From Teichococcus coralli (GTDB taxonomy: Bacteria > Pseudomonadota > Alphaproteobacteria > Acetobacterales > Acetobacteraceae): a DNA stretch of 64,000 bases. The position numbers were made by a program, and so were the translations under genes. The first letter of the stretch is position 1, and every line of letters begins with the position of its first letter. The notes beneath the pieces were generated by a model that saw only the letters and a program-made list of their open reading frames with translations, searched no databases and had not been told where the DNA came from. The stretch lies in assembly GCF_009829925.1 (NCBI RefSeq), contig NZ_SNVJ01000005.1, positions 62,001 to 126,000 of the forward strand, given 5' to 3'. Positions 1 through 7,496 of this stretch are shown here, in pieces.

Positions 1-403
1 TCCACTGGGAGCCGTCGGTGGGGAAGCCTTCGGGGAGGTTGTAGAGCTCCTTCCAGAGCTGCTGGACCTTGACCACCTGCGCGCCCGTCGCTGTTGGCGC
101 GCCGGTCGCGGAGTGCAGATAAGCGGCCGCCGAAAGATGGTCGGCGTGCGGATGCGTATCGAGGATCCATGCCACGCGCAGGCCACGTTCGTGCAGGTGG
201 GCAAGGATCGCATCCGCAGATCGCGTGGCGGTGGAGCCGGATTTCTCGTCATAGTCGAGCACCGGGTCGATCACGGCGCAGGCGCCGCTGCGCGGGTCCG
301 AGACGACGTATTGCAGGCTGCAGGTGCGCGGATCGTAGAAGGCCTTCACGTCCGCCGGCGCAAGCCCCGCGGCCGTTCCGGCGGCGCGTTCAGCGTCATG
401 CAT
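1..403 (-). CDS. MBL-fold hydrolase, persulfide dioxygenase/Blh-like (partial, C-terminus off the window)
   Basis: Only the first 134 residues are inside the window; the gene runs off the left edge. The visible part has an early FYDPRT...YVV strand, a DPVLDYDEKSG stretch and THPHADHLSA, the HxHxDH metal-binding motif of metallo-beta-lactamase-fold hydrolases. This layout matches the group holding ETHE1-type persulfide dioxygenases and Blh of the BigR regulon, which oxidise glutathione persulfide during sulfide detoxification. The start at 403 is chosen because a GGAGGGAGG-like ribosome site lies just upstream. Family assignment is good. The exact substrate cannot be settled without the rest of the protein and any linked rhodanese or regulator. 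Confidence 0.8.
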   Translation of the reverse strand, partial: MHDAERAAGTAAGLAPADVKAFYDPRTCSLQYVVSDPRSGACAVIDPVLDYDEKSGSTATRSADAILAHLHERGLRVAWILDTHPHADHLSAAAYLHSATGAPTATGAQVVKVQQLWKELYNLPEGFPTDGSQW

Positions 404-819
404 GTCGAAGCCTCCCTCCGCTTGGTCGCTGCCTCCGGCGAGACCGGTCCGGCCTCCCTCCTTCTGCGCCGGGGGACGGCCATGATGATTAGAAGTTCTT
501 GAAAGGAAGTTATCTTAACTGTTGAAGTGCTGTCACCTGGTGGTTGCCCCAGGGCGGCACCCAGCTTGCGGGGCCGCGGCACGCCCACCCCGCTGTGGGC
601 CGCCGCTCCCTGGCGCCGCCGCGCCGCAGGCGCGCCTGCCCGGCATGGAGAAACGGCCAGGCCCTGGAAACCTACCGCACTTGCCGGCCTTCGCGGTTCT
701 CGCATCCGGCGGACCACACGCCGGTTTGCGCCGACGCCGTCACCGCCCTCACGGTCGGCCGCGCCCCTGGCTTCCTGCGGACAGCACCCCGCTTCGTCGT
801 CTCCGCCGGCGCAGGGCGG
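404..819. other. 416-bp intergenic region without a convincing gene
   Basis: This lies between the start of the MBL hydrolase and the end of the phosphatase gene, both on the minus strand. Open frames here are low-complexity, Arg/Pro/Ala-rich shadows without recognisable domains. The part nearest the MBL gene (about 482-530) is clearly more AT-rich than its surroundings and probably holds that gene's promoter. Confidence 0.5.
508..520. promoter_or_regulatory. candidate operator palindrome upstream of the MBL hydrolase
   Basis: A perfect 13-bp inverted repeat, AGTTA-TCT-TAACT, sits about 105 bp upstream of the MBL start in the only AT-rich patch of this spacer. Genes of this hydrolase type are often controlled by BigR/ArsR-like repressors that bind AT-rich palindromes. 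The link to such a regulator is inference; none is encoded in the window. Confidence 0.3.
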
Positions 820-1557
820 TCACCATGGCAGGTCGATCCAGGAGAGATGCCCGCCCTTGCCCGCGCCGGTGTCGAGGAACACGGCGCGTCCACCCGCGGC
901 GGAAACGGCGACAAAGGGTCGCCCGTTCAGGCTGCGCATCTCATGCCCGCAATAGACGGTGATGCCGGAGGGAATGCGGTGCACCCAGCTATGCAGCCGC
1001 TCGGGGTAGCCGTCGAGCCGTGTGCGGCTGGTCACCTGGCCGAACAGGGCGCGCGGCACCAGCCCCTCGGGCTTGCGCAGGCCGGCATCCGGCGGGGAGG
1101 GCTCGCGCAGCATGCGCGGATGGAAGCCTCCATGCACGAAGAGCCAGGGGCCGAGCCGCAGCCAGGCCGGAGCGTGGCTGATCTCCTCAAGCGCGCGTGC
1201 CCTCAGCGCAACCCCGTCCGGCGCGGCCTCGAGTTGCGCCAGCGTGACGCCCAGCCCGTCCGGGTCAGGCCGGACCACGGCGCCTGCCAGGGCACGCCGC
1301 AGCTTATGGTCGTGGTTGCCGAGCAGGAAGAGGCCGCGCCGCTCCGCGCGCATGGCGAAGGCGAGGCGCAACGCCTCGGCGCTGTCCGGGCCACGATCGG
1401 TGAGGTCGCCGAGCTGCAGCACAAAGAGGCGCTTCTCCTGCGCGCCGGCCAGCGCAGCGGAGAAGCTCGCGGCGTCGCCATGCACGTCACCGACCACCCG
1501 CAGCCCGGCGAAGTCATGGCGGAGCCGGTGGAGCAGCTCGGCAGGGGACTGGCTCAT
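820..1557 (-). CDS. PPP-type metallophosphatase (serine/threonine phosphatase or Ap4A hydrolase-like)
   Basis: A 245-residue calcineurin-like phosphoesterase. The metal-binding motifs appear in order: GDVHGD at residues 23-28, GDLTDRG at 50-56, GNHDH at 80-84, an HGG motif in FVHGGFHP near 155, and YCGHE near the C-terminus. This is the PPP layout seen in bacterial protein phosphatases and symmetrical Ap4A hydrolases; sequence alone does not tell which substrate it uses. Its ATG overlaps the photolyase stop by 4 nt (ATGA), so it is probably translated by coupling as the last gene of the repair cluster. A start further upstream would reach deep into the photolyase gene. Confidence 0.85.
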   Translation of the reverse strand: MSQSPAELLHRLRHDFAGLRVVGDVHGDAASFSAALAGAQEKRLFVLQLGDLTDRGPDSAEALRLAFAMRAERRGLFLLGNHDHKLRRALAGAVVRPDPDGLGVTLAQLEAAPDGVALRARALEEISHAPAWLRLGPWLFVHGGFHPRMLREPSPPDAGLRKPEGLVPRALFGQVTSRTRLDGYPERLHSWVHRIPSGITVYCGHEMRSLNGRPFVAVSAAGGRAVFLDTGAGKGGHLSWIDLPW

Positions 1558-2981
1558 TCGGCGGCCTTCATGCCCCGCAGGGCGGCGAGGGCGCGGGCGC
1601 GGCCGGATTCGGGCGCGACCGCCGGGGCAGGATAGTCGCGGCCGAGCACGACGCCGGCTTCGCGCAGCACCGGCGCCGGGGCGGACCAGGGCTCGTGCAG
1701 CCAGCGGTCCGGCAGGCGGGCCAGCTCGGGCACGAAGGCGCGGACATAGGCGCCGCCGCTGTCGAACTTCCGGCCCTGCAGCACCGGGTTGAAGATGCGG
1801 AAATAGGGCGTGGCGTCGGTGCCGCAGCCCGCCACCCACTGCCAGTTGGCGCTGTTGTTGGCGAGGTCGGCGTCCACCAGCGTGTCCCAGAACCAGGCGG
1901 CGCCGTCCCACCAGGGCTGCAGCAACTGCTTCACCAGCAGGCTGGCCGCGATCATCCGCACCCGGTTGTGCATCCAGCCGTGCCGCCAGAGCTGGCGCAT
2001 CCCGGCATCCACGATCGGGTAGCCGGTGCGGCCCCGCTGCCAGGCGCGCAGCAGCGCGCGGTCAGGCTGGTAGGGAAAGCTGGCATAGGTGCGGCGCAGC
2101 GGCTGCTCCGGCAGCTCGGGGCGGTGCCAGAGCAGGTGGTGGCTGAACTCGCGCCAGAGGATCTCCCGCAGGAAGGTGCCGCGCCCGCCCTGCGGGCCGC
2201 TGTGCGGCGCCGCCGCGTGCCACACCTGGCGGGGGGAAAGCTCGCCCCAATGGAGGTGCGGGGAAAGGCGGGAGGTGCCGTCCTCGCCGGGAATGTCGCG
2301 GCCTCTGTCGTAGTCGCCGGCGGCATCCTCCAGGAAGCCGCGAAGCCGCGCCTGGGCGCCGGCTTCGCCCGGCGTCCAGAAGTCCGGAAAGGCCGCGGCC
2401 CAGGCGCGGCGCGGCAGCAGGCCGAGCTCATCCAGCTTCAGCCCGGCCTCGGGTGGCTTGATGCCGTTCAGCCGGCGCGGCGCGGGCAGGGGCGGCGCCG
2501 GCTCGCCCAGTGCCATCACCGCCCGGGCGAATGGGGCGTAGATGGCATAGGGGCGGCCCTGGCCGTTGCGCAGCCGTTCCGGCTCCACCAGCAGCGCACC
2601 CTCATGCAGCTCCAGGCGCCGGCCCTCGGCTTGCAGCGCCCCGGCCACCGCGGCGTCGCGCGCCCGTGCCCAGGGGGCATGGTGCCGTCCGGCATGCACC
2701 GCCGCCGCGCCGGTCCGGGCAGCCAGCGCGGGAATCACCCGGCGGGCATCGCCGCGCAGCAGCAGCAGGGGCGCCCCGCGCTCCGCCAGGGCGGCGCCCA
2801 GCCTGGCCAGGCTGTGGTGCAGCCACCAGCGCGCCGCGGCGCCCGTCGCCCAACGGCCGGCCGCCGCGTCATCCAGCACGAAGACCGGCAGCACCCGCCC
2901 CGCGCCAGCCGCGTGCAGCGCGGGGTTGTCGGCGAGGCGGAGGTCCTGGCGCAGCCAGAGCAGGGTCGGGGCGTCGGTCAT
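1554..2981 (-). CDS. phrB: deoxyribodipyrimidine photolyase (class I)
   Basis: A 475-residue cryptochrome/photolyase protein that would repair UV-induced cyclobutane pyrimidine dimers using light. The N-terminal antenna-binding domain opens with LLWLRQDLRLADNPAL. The C-terminal FAD-binding half holds REILWREFSHHLLW, MHNRVRMIAAS, then ANNSANWQWVAGCGTDA and YFRIFNPVLQGRKFD, the FAD and lesion-binding core. Length is typical. The start is set by the 4-nt ATGA overlap with the preceding pdeM gene, and its own stop overlaps the next start the same way. The NSANWQW and GRKFD motifs favour a CPD photolyase over a cryptochrome, though some bacterial (6-4) enzymes cannot be excluded by eye. Confidence 0.93.
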   Translation of the reverse strand: MTDAPTLLWLRQDLRLADNPALHAAGAGRVLPVFVLDDAAAGRWATGAAARWWLHHSLARLGAALAERGAPLLLLRGDARRVIPALAARTGAAAVHAGRHHAPWARARDAAVAGALQAEGRRLELHEGALLVEPERLRNGQGRPYAIYAPFARAVMALGEPAPPLPAPRRLNGIKPPEAGLKLDELGLLPRRAWAAAFPDFWTPGEAGAQARLRGFLEDAAGDYDRGRDIPGEDGTSRLSPHLHWGELSPRQVWHAAAPHSGPQGGRGTFLREILWREFSHHLLWHRPELPEQPLRRTYASFPYQPDRALLRAWQRGRTGYPIVDAGMRQLWRHGWMHNRVRMIAASLLVKQLLQPWWDGAAWFWDTLVDADLANNSANWQWVAGCGTDATPYFRIFNPVLQGRKFDSGGAYVRAFVPELARLPDRWLHEPWSAPAPVLREAGVVLGRDYPAPAVAPESGRARALAALRGMKAAE

Positions 2982-3706
2982 GCGAAGGATGTGGGTTCGG
3001 CGGGCGACCTCGTCAGGGCAGCGGCCAGGTGCTTCATCGGCCCCACCGCCATGCTGAACAGCCGCTCCTTGCCGAGCAGGAAGGCGCGGCCGCCGCGCGG
3101 AAAGAGCGCGGCCACGGGTGCCTCGGTGATCGCCAGCCCGCCGGTATAGGCGCCAAAGGAGGGCAGCAGGATGCGGCGCGCGTCGGTCATGAAGCAGGGC
3201 CGCGTCACCGCGCCGCAGCGGGTGGCCATGCTGGCCTTGGGGTGGAAATGGCCGCTCAGCTCGAAACCGGCGGCGCTGCCGGGGATGCCCTGGTGGCGGA
3301 ACACCAGCGGGCCGAGGCGCAACTCCTCCACCGCCTCGCCGGGCAGCGCCTCGGGCGGCAGGGGGTCGTGGTTGCCGAGCACCCACGTGACCTCCCGCCC
3401 GTCCAGCGCCTGCCGCAGGGTGGCGCGCTCGGCGGCGGGCATCCGCGCGGCGCCGGCCGCGTCATGGAAGCTGTCGCCGAGGAAGACCAGATGCGCCGGC
3501 GCATAGCGCCGCAGCAGCGGAGCGAGGCGGGCCAGCGTCTCGCGCGTGTCATAGGGCGGGACGAAGCGGCCGCGGGCGGCGAAGTGGCTGCCCTTCTCCA
3601 GGTGCAGGTCAGAGACGGCGAGCAGCTTCCGGGCGGGCCAGAACAGCACGCCCGCCGGATCGAGGGCCAGGCGTTCGCCGGCCAGGTGCAGGGGCGCGGA
3701 AATCAT
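2978..3706 (-). CDS. pdeM: PdeM-like endonuclease/metallophosphoesterase (ligase-associated DNA damage response)
   Basis: A 242-residue metallophosphoesterase. Motifs in order: SDLHLEKG (D33, H35), LGDSFHD (77-82), LGNHD (110-114) and SGHFHPK (151-157), a two-metal active site. This arrangement fits PdeM, the phosphoesterase encoded with an Lhr-type DEXH helicase, an ATP-dependent DNA ligase and an exonuclease in the ligase-associated DNA damage response set. Here the helicase is 73 bp upstream on the same strand, which supports the call, but the ligase and exonuclease are not in the window. It overlaps the photolyase start by 4 nt. Confidence 0.88.
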   Translation of the reverse strand: MISAPLHLAGERLALDPAGVLFWPARKLLAVSDLHLEKGSHFAARGRFVPPYDTRETLARLAPLLRRYAPAHLVFLGDSFHDAAGAARMPAAERATLRQALDGREVTWVLGNHDPLPPEALPGEAVEELRLGPLVFRHQGIPGSAAGFELSGHFHPKASMATRCGAVTRPCFMTDARRILLPSFGAYTGGLAITEAPVAALFPRGGRAFLLGKERLFSMAVGPMKHLAAALTRSPAEPTSFA

Positions 3707-3779
3707 TGCTTTGCGTGCGTTACCGGACGGAAGGCGAAGCGGGAAGGGGCGTTTTCACGCCGCCGGCGGATTGGCGGAC

Positions 3780-6314
3780 TCAGACGGCGCCGTGCCGCAG
3801 GCGCTGGCGGGCATGGCGCGGCGGGCGGCGGGGGCCGCGCTCCCGCGGCGGGCGGGGTGCCGGGTGGGAAGCCAGCATCTCCAGTCCCAGCGTCCCGGTG
3901 AAGTGCTCGGTGCCGCCGGTCGCCTCCTCCACCAGCGCCTCGGCCTCGGCCAGCAGCGCGTCCTCGGCATTGCCGGCGACCCATTCGCGCCCCTCCTCGA
4001 TCAGTGCGGGCACGGCCAGCGGCGAGACGCGGTCCAGCGTGCGGTGCCGGATGCGTCCCTTGACGCGGGCCAGCAGCGCGCCGATGCGGCCGACATCGGT
4101 GAGGCCGGCCGCCGCCTCGGCGCGGGTGGCGCGCAGCAGGATGTGCTGCGGGTCGTGCTTGCGCAGCACGTCGTAGATCAGGTCGGCCGACATGGTCATC
4201 TGCCGCCCGGACTTCTCCTGGCCGGGATGGTGCTTCTCCAGCAGCCCGGCGATGGTGGCGATGTTGCGGAAGGAGCGGCGCAGCATGGAGCTGTCCGCCA
4301 TCCATTCCTCCAATTCCTCTCCCAGCAGGTCCTCGGCGAAGAGGTGCGCCATGTCCTCCGGCGGAAAGGCGGACCAGGTGGCCAGCACGTAGTCGGTGCC
4401 GAGGAAGCCAAGCGGGCCGAAGCCCATGCGCTCCATCCGCCGGGTGAGCAACATGCCAAGGGTCTGGTGCGCCAGCCGCCCCTCGAAGCAGTAAGCGACC
4501 AGGAACCACCGGCCGCGATGCGGGAAGGTCTCGATCAGCAGCCCCTCGCGCGGCGGCAGTTCCGAGGCGTGGCGTTGGAGCCGCAGCCATTCCTGCACCG
4601 GCGGCGGCAGCTCCCGCCAGCGGCGCGGCTCCGAGAGGATGGCGCGCACGCGGCGCGCGAGGTCGGTGGTCAGCGGCAGCTTGGAGCCGCCATAAGCCGG
4701 CACGCGCGGCTCGCCCTCGCCACCCGGCGAGACGACGACCGCGGTGGGGTCCAGCCGCTCGTAGCGCAGCAGCTGGCCGGCGAACATGAAGTTGTCGCCG
4801 GGCTGGAGGGTGGAGACGAACCATTCCTCCACCTCGCCCAGCACGGGGCCGCCGCGCAGCCGCACCTTGAGCAGCGGCGTCTCGACAATGGTGCCGAGGT
4901 TCATCCGCAACTGCCGCACCACCTGGGTGGAGCGCACATGGATCATCCCCTCGCTGTCGCGGAACAGCTTGCGGAAGCGCTCATAGGCGGTGAGGGCGTA
5001 GCCGCCATCCTCGACGAAGCGCAGCGTGTCGTCGAAGTCGCGGCGGGCGAGGGCGGCATAGGGGGCGGCGCGCGTCACCTCGGCGAAGAGATCGTCCGGG
5101 TGGAAGGGAGCGTGGCAGGCCATGGCCAGGATGTGCTGCGCCAGCACGTCCAGCCCGCCGGGGCGGGGCGGCTCGCCATCAACGTCGCCCGCCGCCACGG
5201 CCTCGATGGCGGCGCGGCACTCCACCACCTCGAAGCGGTTGGCCGGCACCAGCAGGGCGCGGGAGGGCTCGTCCATCCGATGGTTGGCGCGGCCGACGCG
5301 CTGCAACAGCCGCGCCACGCCCTTGGGCGCGCCGACCTGGATCACCTGGTCCACCGCGCCCCAGTCGATGCCGAGGTCGAGCGAGGCGGTGGCCACCACG
5401 GCCCGCAGCTTCCCCGCCGCCATCGCCGCCTCCACCTTGCGGCGCTGCTCGACGGTCAGCGAGCCGTGGTGCAGGGCGATCGGCAGGTTGTCCTCGTTCA
5501 GCCGCCACAGCGCCTGAAAGCAGAGTTCCGCCTGGGCACGCGTGTTGACGAAGATGATGGTCACACCGGCACCCTTCAGTGCCTCGTAGACCTCCGGCAT
5601 CGAGGCGAGGCCCATATGCCCGCCCCAGGGCAGCCGGCCCGCGGGCAACACGATGTCCAGCGCCGGTGCCGCGCCGCCCATGGCCCGCACCAGCCGTACC
5701 GAATCCGGCCGTGCATCCTCCGCCACCCAGGCGGCGATGGCCGCGGGATGCGCGACCGTGGCGGAGAGGCCGAAGCGCCGCATTCCCGGCGCCAGCCGCG
5801 AAAGGCGGGACATGCAAAGGGCGAGCTGGTCGCCGCGCTTGCTGCCGGCCAGCGCATGCACCTCGTCCACCACCACGCGGGCGAGGCCGCCGAACATCTC
5901 CCCGGCATCCGGAAGGGAAAGCAGCAGGGTCAGGCTCTCCGGCGTGGTCAACAGGATCTGCGGCGGCTGCGCGCGCTGGCGGGCGCGACGGTTGGCGGGC
6001 GTATCGCCGGTGCGCGTCTCCACGGTGATGCCGAGGCTCATCTCCTCGACCGGCGTCAACAGGTTGCGGGCGATGTCGACTGCAAGGGCTTTCAGTGGCG
6101 ACACATAAAGCGTGTGCAGGCCGGGGCGGGGCTCGCGATGCAGCTCGATCAGGCTGGGCAGGAAACCGGCCAGCGTCTTGCCGCCGCCGGTGGGGGCGAT
6201 GAGCAATGCGGAACGGCCGGCTTCCGCGGCCTCCAGCATGGCGAGCTGATGCGGGCGGGGCCGCCAGCCACGCGCGGCGAACCAGCTTTCAAAAGGTTCT
6301 GGCAATGTTCCCAT
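3780..6314 (-). CDS. Lhr-type DEXH-box helicase (ligase-associated DNA damage response)
   Basis: An 844-residue superfamily 2 helicase. Walker A is APTGGGKT at residues 40-47, the DEVH box at 150-153, motif III SAT at 184-186, and motif VI is QRVGRANHR. A long C-terminal region follows (LRGGPVLGEVEEWF, GDNFMFAGQLLRYE, and DPQHILLRATRAEA near the end), typical of Lhr-family proteins. Such helicases unwind DNA or RNA:DNA hybrids 3' to 5'. With pdeM next door this is the bacterial ligase-associated type. The Met at 6314 starts the conserved PEPFESWFAARGWRPRPHQ region; the open frame upstream of it is low-complexity and is excluded. The C-terminal tail (about 35 residues) is Arg/Pro-rich and probably disordered. 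Confidence 0.92.
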   Translation of the reverse strand: MGTLPEPFESWFAARGWRPRPHQLAMLEAAEAGRSALLIAPTGGGKTLAGFLPSLIELHREPRPGLHTLYVSPLKALAVDIARNLLTPVEEMSLGITVETRTGDTPANRRARQRAQPPQILLTTPESLTLLLSLPDAGEMFGGLARVVVDEVHALAGSKRGDQLALCMSRLSRLAPGMRRFGLSATVAHPAAIAAWVAEDARPDSVRLVRAMGGAAPALDIVLPAGRLPWGGHMGLASMPEVYEALKGAGVTIIFVNTRAQAELCFQALWRLNEDNLPIALHHGSLTVEQRRKVEAAMAAGKLRAVVATASLDLGIDWGAVDQVIQVGAPKGVARLLQRVGRANHRMDEPSRALLVPANRFEVVECRAAIEAVAAGDVDGEPPRPGGLDVLAQHILAMACHAPFHPDDLFAEVTRAAPYAALARRDFDDTLRFVEDGGYALTAYERFRKLFRDSEGMIHVRSTQVVRQLRMNLGTIVETPLLKVRLRGGPVLGEVEEWFVSTLQPGDNFMFAGQLLRYERLDPTAVVVSPGGEGEPRVPAYGGSKLPLTTDLARRVRAILSEPRRWRELPPPVQEWLRLQRHASELPPREGLLIETFPHRGRWFLVAYCFEGRLAHQTLGMLLTRRMERMGFGPLGFLGTDYVLATWSAFPPEDMAHLFAEDLLGEELEEWMADSSMLRRSFRNIATIAGLLEKHHPGQEKSGRQMTMSADLIYDVLRKHDPQHILLRATRAEAAAGLTDVGRIGALLARVKGRIRHRTLDRVSPLAVPALIEEGREWVAGNAEDALLAEAEALVEEATGGTEHFTGTLGLEMLASHPAPRPPRERGPRRPPRHARQRLRHGAV

Positions 6315-6361
6315 GGGCGCGGCGGATATGGCCCTCGCACCGCGTGCTGCCAAGCCTCGGG

Positions 6362-6877
6362 CTACTGCAACGCGCCCCAGCGCTCCACCGCCGGTTCGGC
6401 GGCGGCCCACTGCCAGCCTTCCGCCTGCCTGCAGGCGGTCGTGATGAAGAGGCCCGCCGGCGGGTCGGTGGGCTTGTCGCCGGCGACGGAGAACAGCACC
6501 TCGCGGCAGTTGGCGAGCGGGTTCTCGATTACCCGGGTGACCTCCATCTGGCCTTCGAGGTTCTGGTAGCCGAAGGGCAGGCCGTGGTCGATCTTCCAGG
6601 CGCGGCTCTCACCTGGCTGCATGTCCCCGGCCGTGGCTGCGATGGCCTGCTGCTCGTCATGGCGCAGGCCGCGGAACCAGCTCGACAGGGCGGCACTGAC
6701 CGCGGTGCGGATACCGAGGCCGATCGCATAGCCGATCGCCGGATTGCTGGTGAGCCCGCCCACCGTGATGCCGCCGATGGTGCCGGCAACTTCCCCGCCG
6801 CCGCTGGTCAGCTCGCCGCCTTTTCCGCAGCCGGCGGCCAGCAGCGCCAGTGCCATCAGAGCGTGGCGGCGGCTCAC
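6362..6877 (-). CDS. small lipoprotein, paralogue of the upstream gene
   Basis: About 171 residues, function unknown. An N-terminal SRRHALMALALLAAGC gives a lipoprotein signal with lipobox LAAGC. The mature protein has a Gly-rich hydrophobic stretch (GGITVGGLTSNPAIGYAIG), a polar domain with NCREVLFSV, and the ending VERWGALQ. Middle and end align with the gene immediately upstream, pointing to an old tandem duplication. I prefer the GTG at 6877, which overlaps the previous stop as GTGA behind a GGGG stretch; an ATG at 6892 would add five residues before the same signal peptide. Probably envelope-anchored. Two conserved Cys (NCRE, TACR) could form a disulfide. Confidence 0.72.
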   Translation of the reverse strand: MSRRHALMALALLAAGCGKGGELTSGGGEVAGTIGGITVGGLTSNPAIGYAIGLGIRTAVSAALSSWFRGLRHDEQQAIAATAGDMQPGESRAWKIDHGLPFGYQNLEGQMEVTRVIENPLANCREVLFSVAGDKPTDPPAGLFITTACRQAEGWQWAAAEPAVERWGALQ

Positions 6878-7410
6878 TGCAGCGCGCCCCATCGTTCGGT
6901 CGCGGGCTCCGCGCTGGCCCATTTCCACTGCGCGCCGTTGCGGCAGATCACGGCGGTATAGAAGCCGCGGTCCGGCGCCTTGGGCGGAGCGGCGGCTGCC
7001 GCGCCGGGCTGCGGGCGCATGACCGTCTCGACGGAAAAGACGATCTCGCGGCAACTCAGGCCGAGCCCGCCGATGTCGCGGCTGACGGTGACCTGGCCTT
7101 GGTGATCGTCGGTGATCGGCACGGTGTGGGCGATGGACCAGCTCGCCACCTGACCCACGGACAGCGGGCCGGCGGCGGAAGCGATGCTGTCCTGCTCGGC
7201 GCGCTGAAGGGTGCGCTGGGTATATTGCAGCCCGGCCCGCGCCACTGACTGTACGCCGAGGCCGATGCCGGCGGCCACCGCGCCGTTATCGGTCACTGCC
7301 GTGGAGATCGCGGCGCCGGCGAGGCCGGCTAGGTCGGCCGTGCCTTCGCTGAGGAAGGCGTTGCAGCCCGGCAGCGCCAGCAAGGCGCCCAGCAGCAGGA
7401 CAGGCTTCAT
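6874..7410 (-). CDS. small lipoprotein, first copy of a tandem pair
   Basis: 178 residues, function unknown. The start MKPVLLLGALLALPGCNAF is a standard lipoprotein signal with lipobox LPGC. The mature part has a Gly/Ala-rich hydrophobic stretch (AAGIGLGVQSVARAG), then SVGQVASWSIAHTVPI, LSCREIVFSVE and a terminal ATERWGALQ. It shares the CREIVFSV/CREVLFSV block and the A(T/V)ERWGALQ end with the next gene, with which it overlaps by 4 nt. I recognise no enzyme motif. The pair looks co-translated and envelope-located. Adjacent genes on either side are unrelated, so context gives no function. Confidence 0.75.
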   Translation of the reverse strand: MKPVLLLGALLALPGCNAFLSEGTADLAGLAGAAISTAVTDNGAVAAGIGLGVQSVARAGLQYTQRTLQRAEQDSIASAAGPLSVGQVASWSIAHTVPITDDHQGQVTVSRDIGGLGLSCREIVFSVETVMRPQPGAAAAAPPKAPDRGFYTAVICRNGAQWKWASAEPATERWGALQ

Positions 7411-7496
7411 GCCAAGGAGGTGCTCCCTTCGATCACGCCCTTCCTGTCTGGCACAGGGGCGGCGGGGGGCAAACCCCGAAAGCGTCACCGAGGCGG

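Noticed and set aside
404..819. A coding gene in the first intergenic region
   Set aside because: Frames on both strands are Arg/Pro-rich, overlap each other and have no domain or ribosome site.
3711..6569. A 952-codon plus-strand frame across the helicase gene
   Set aside because: The helicase motifs are on the minus strand; the plus frame is Arg/Gln/His-rich shadow coding.
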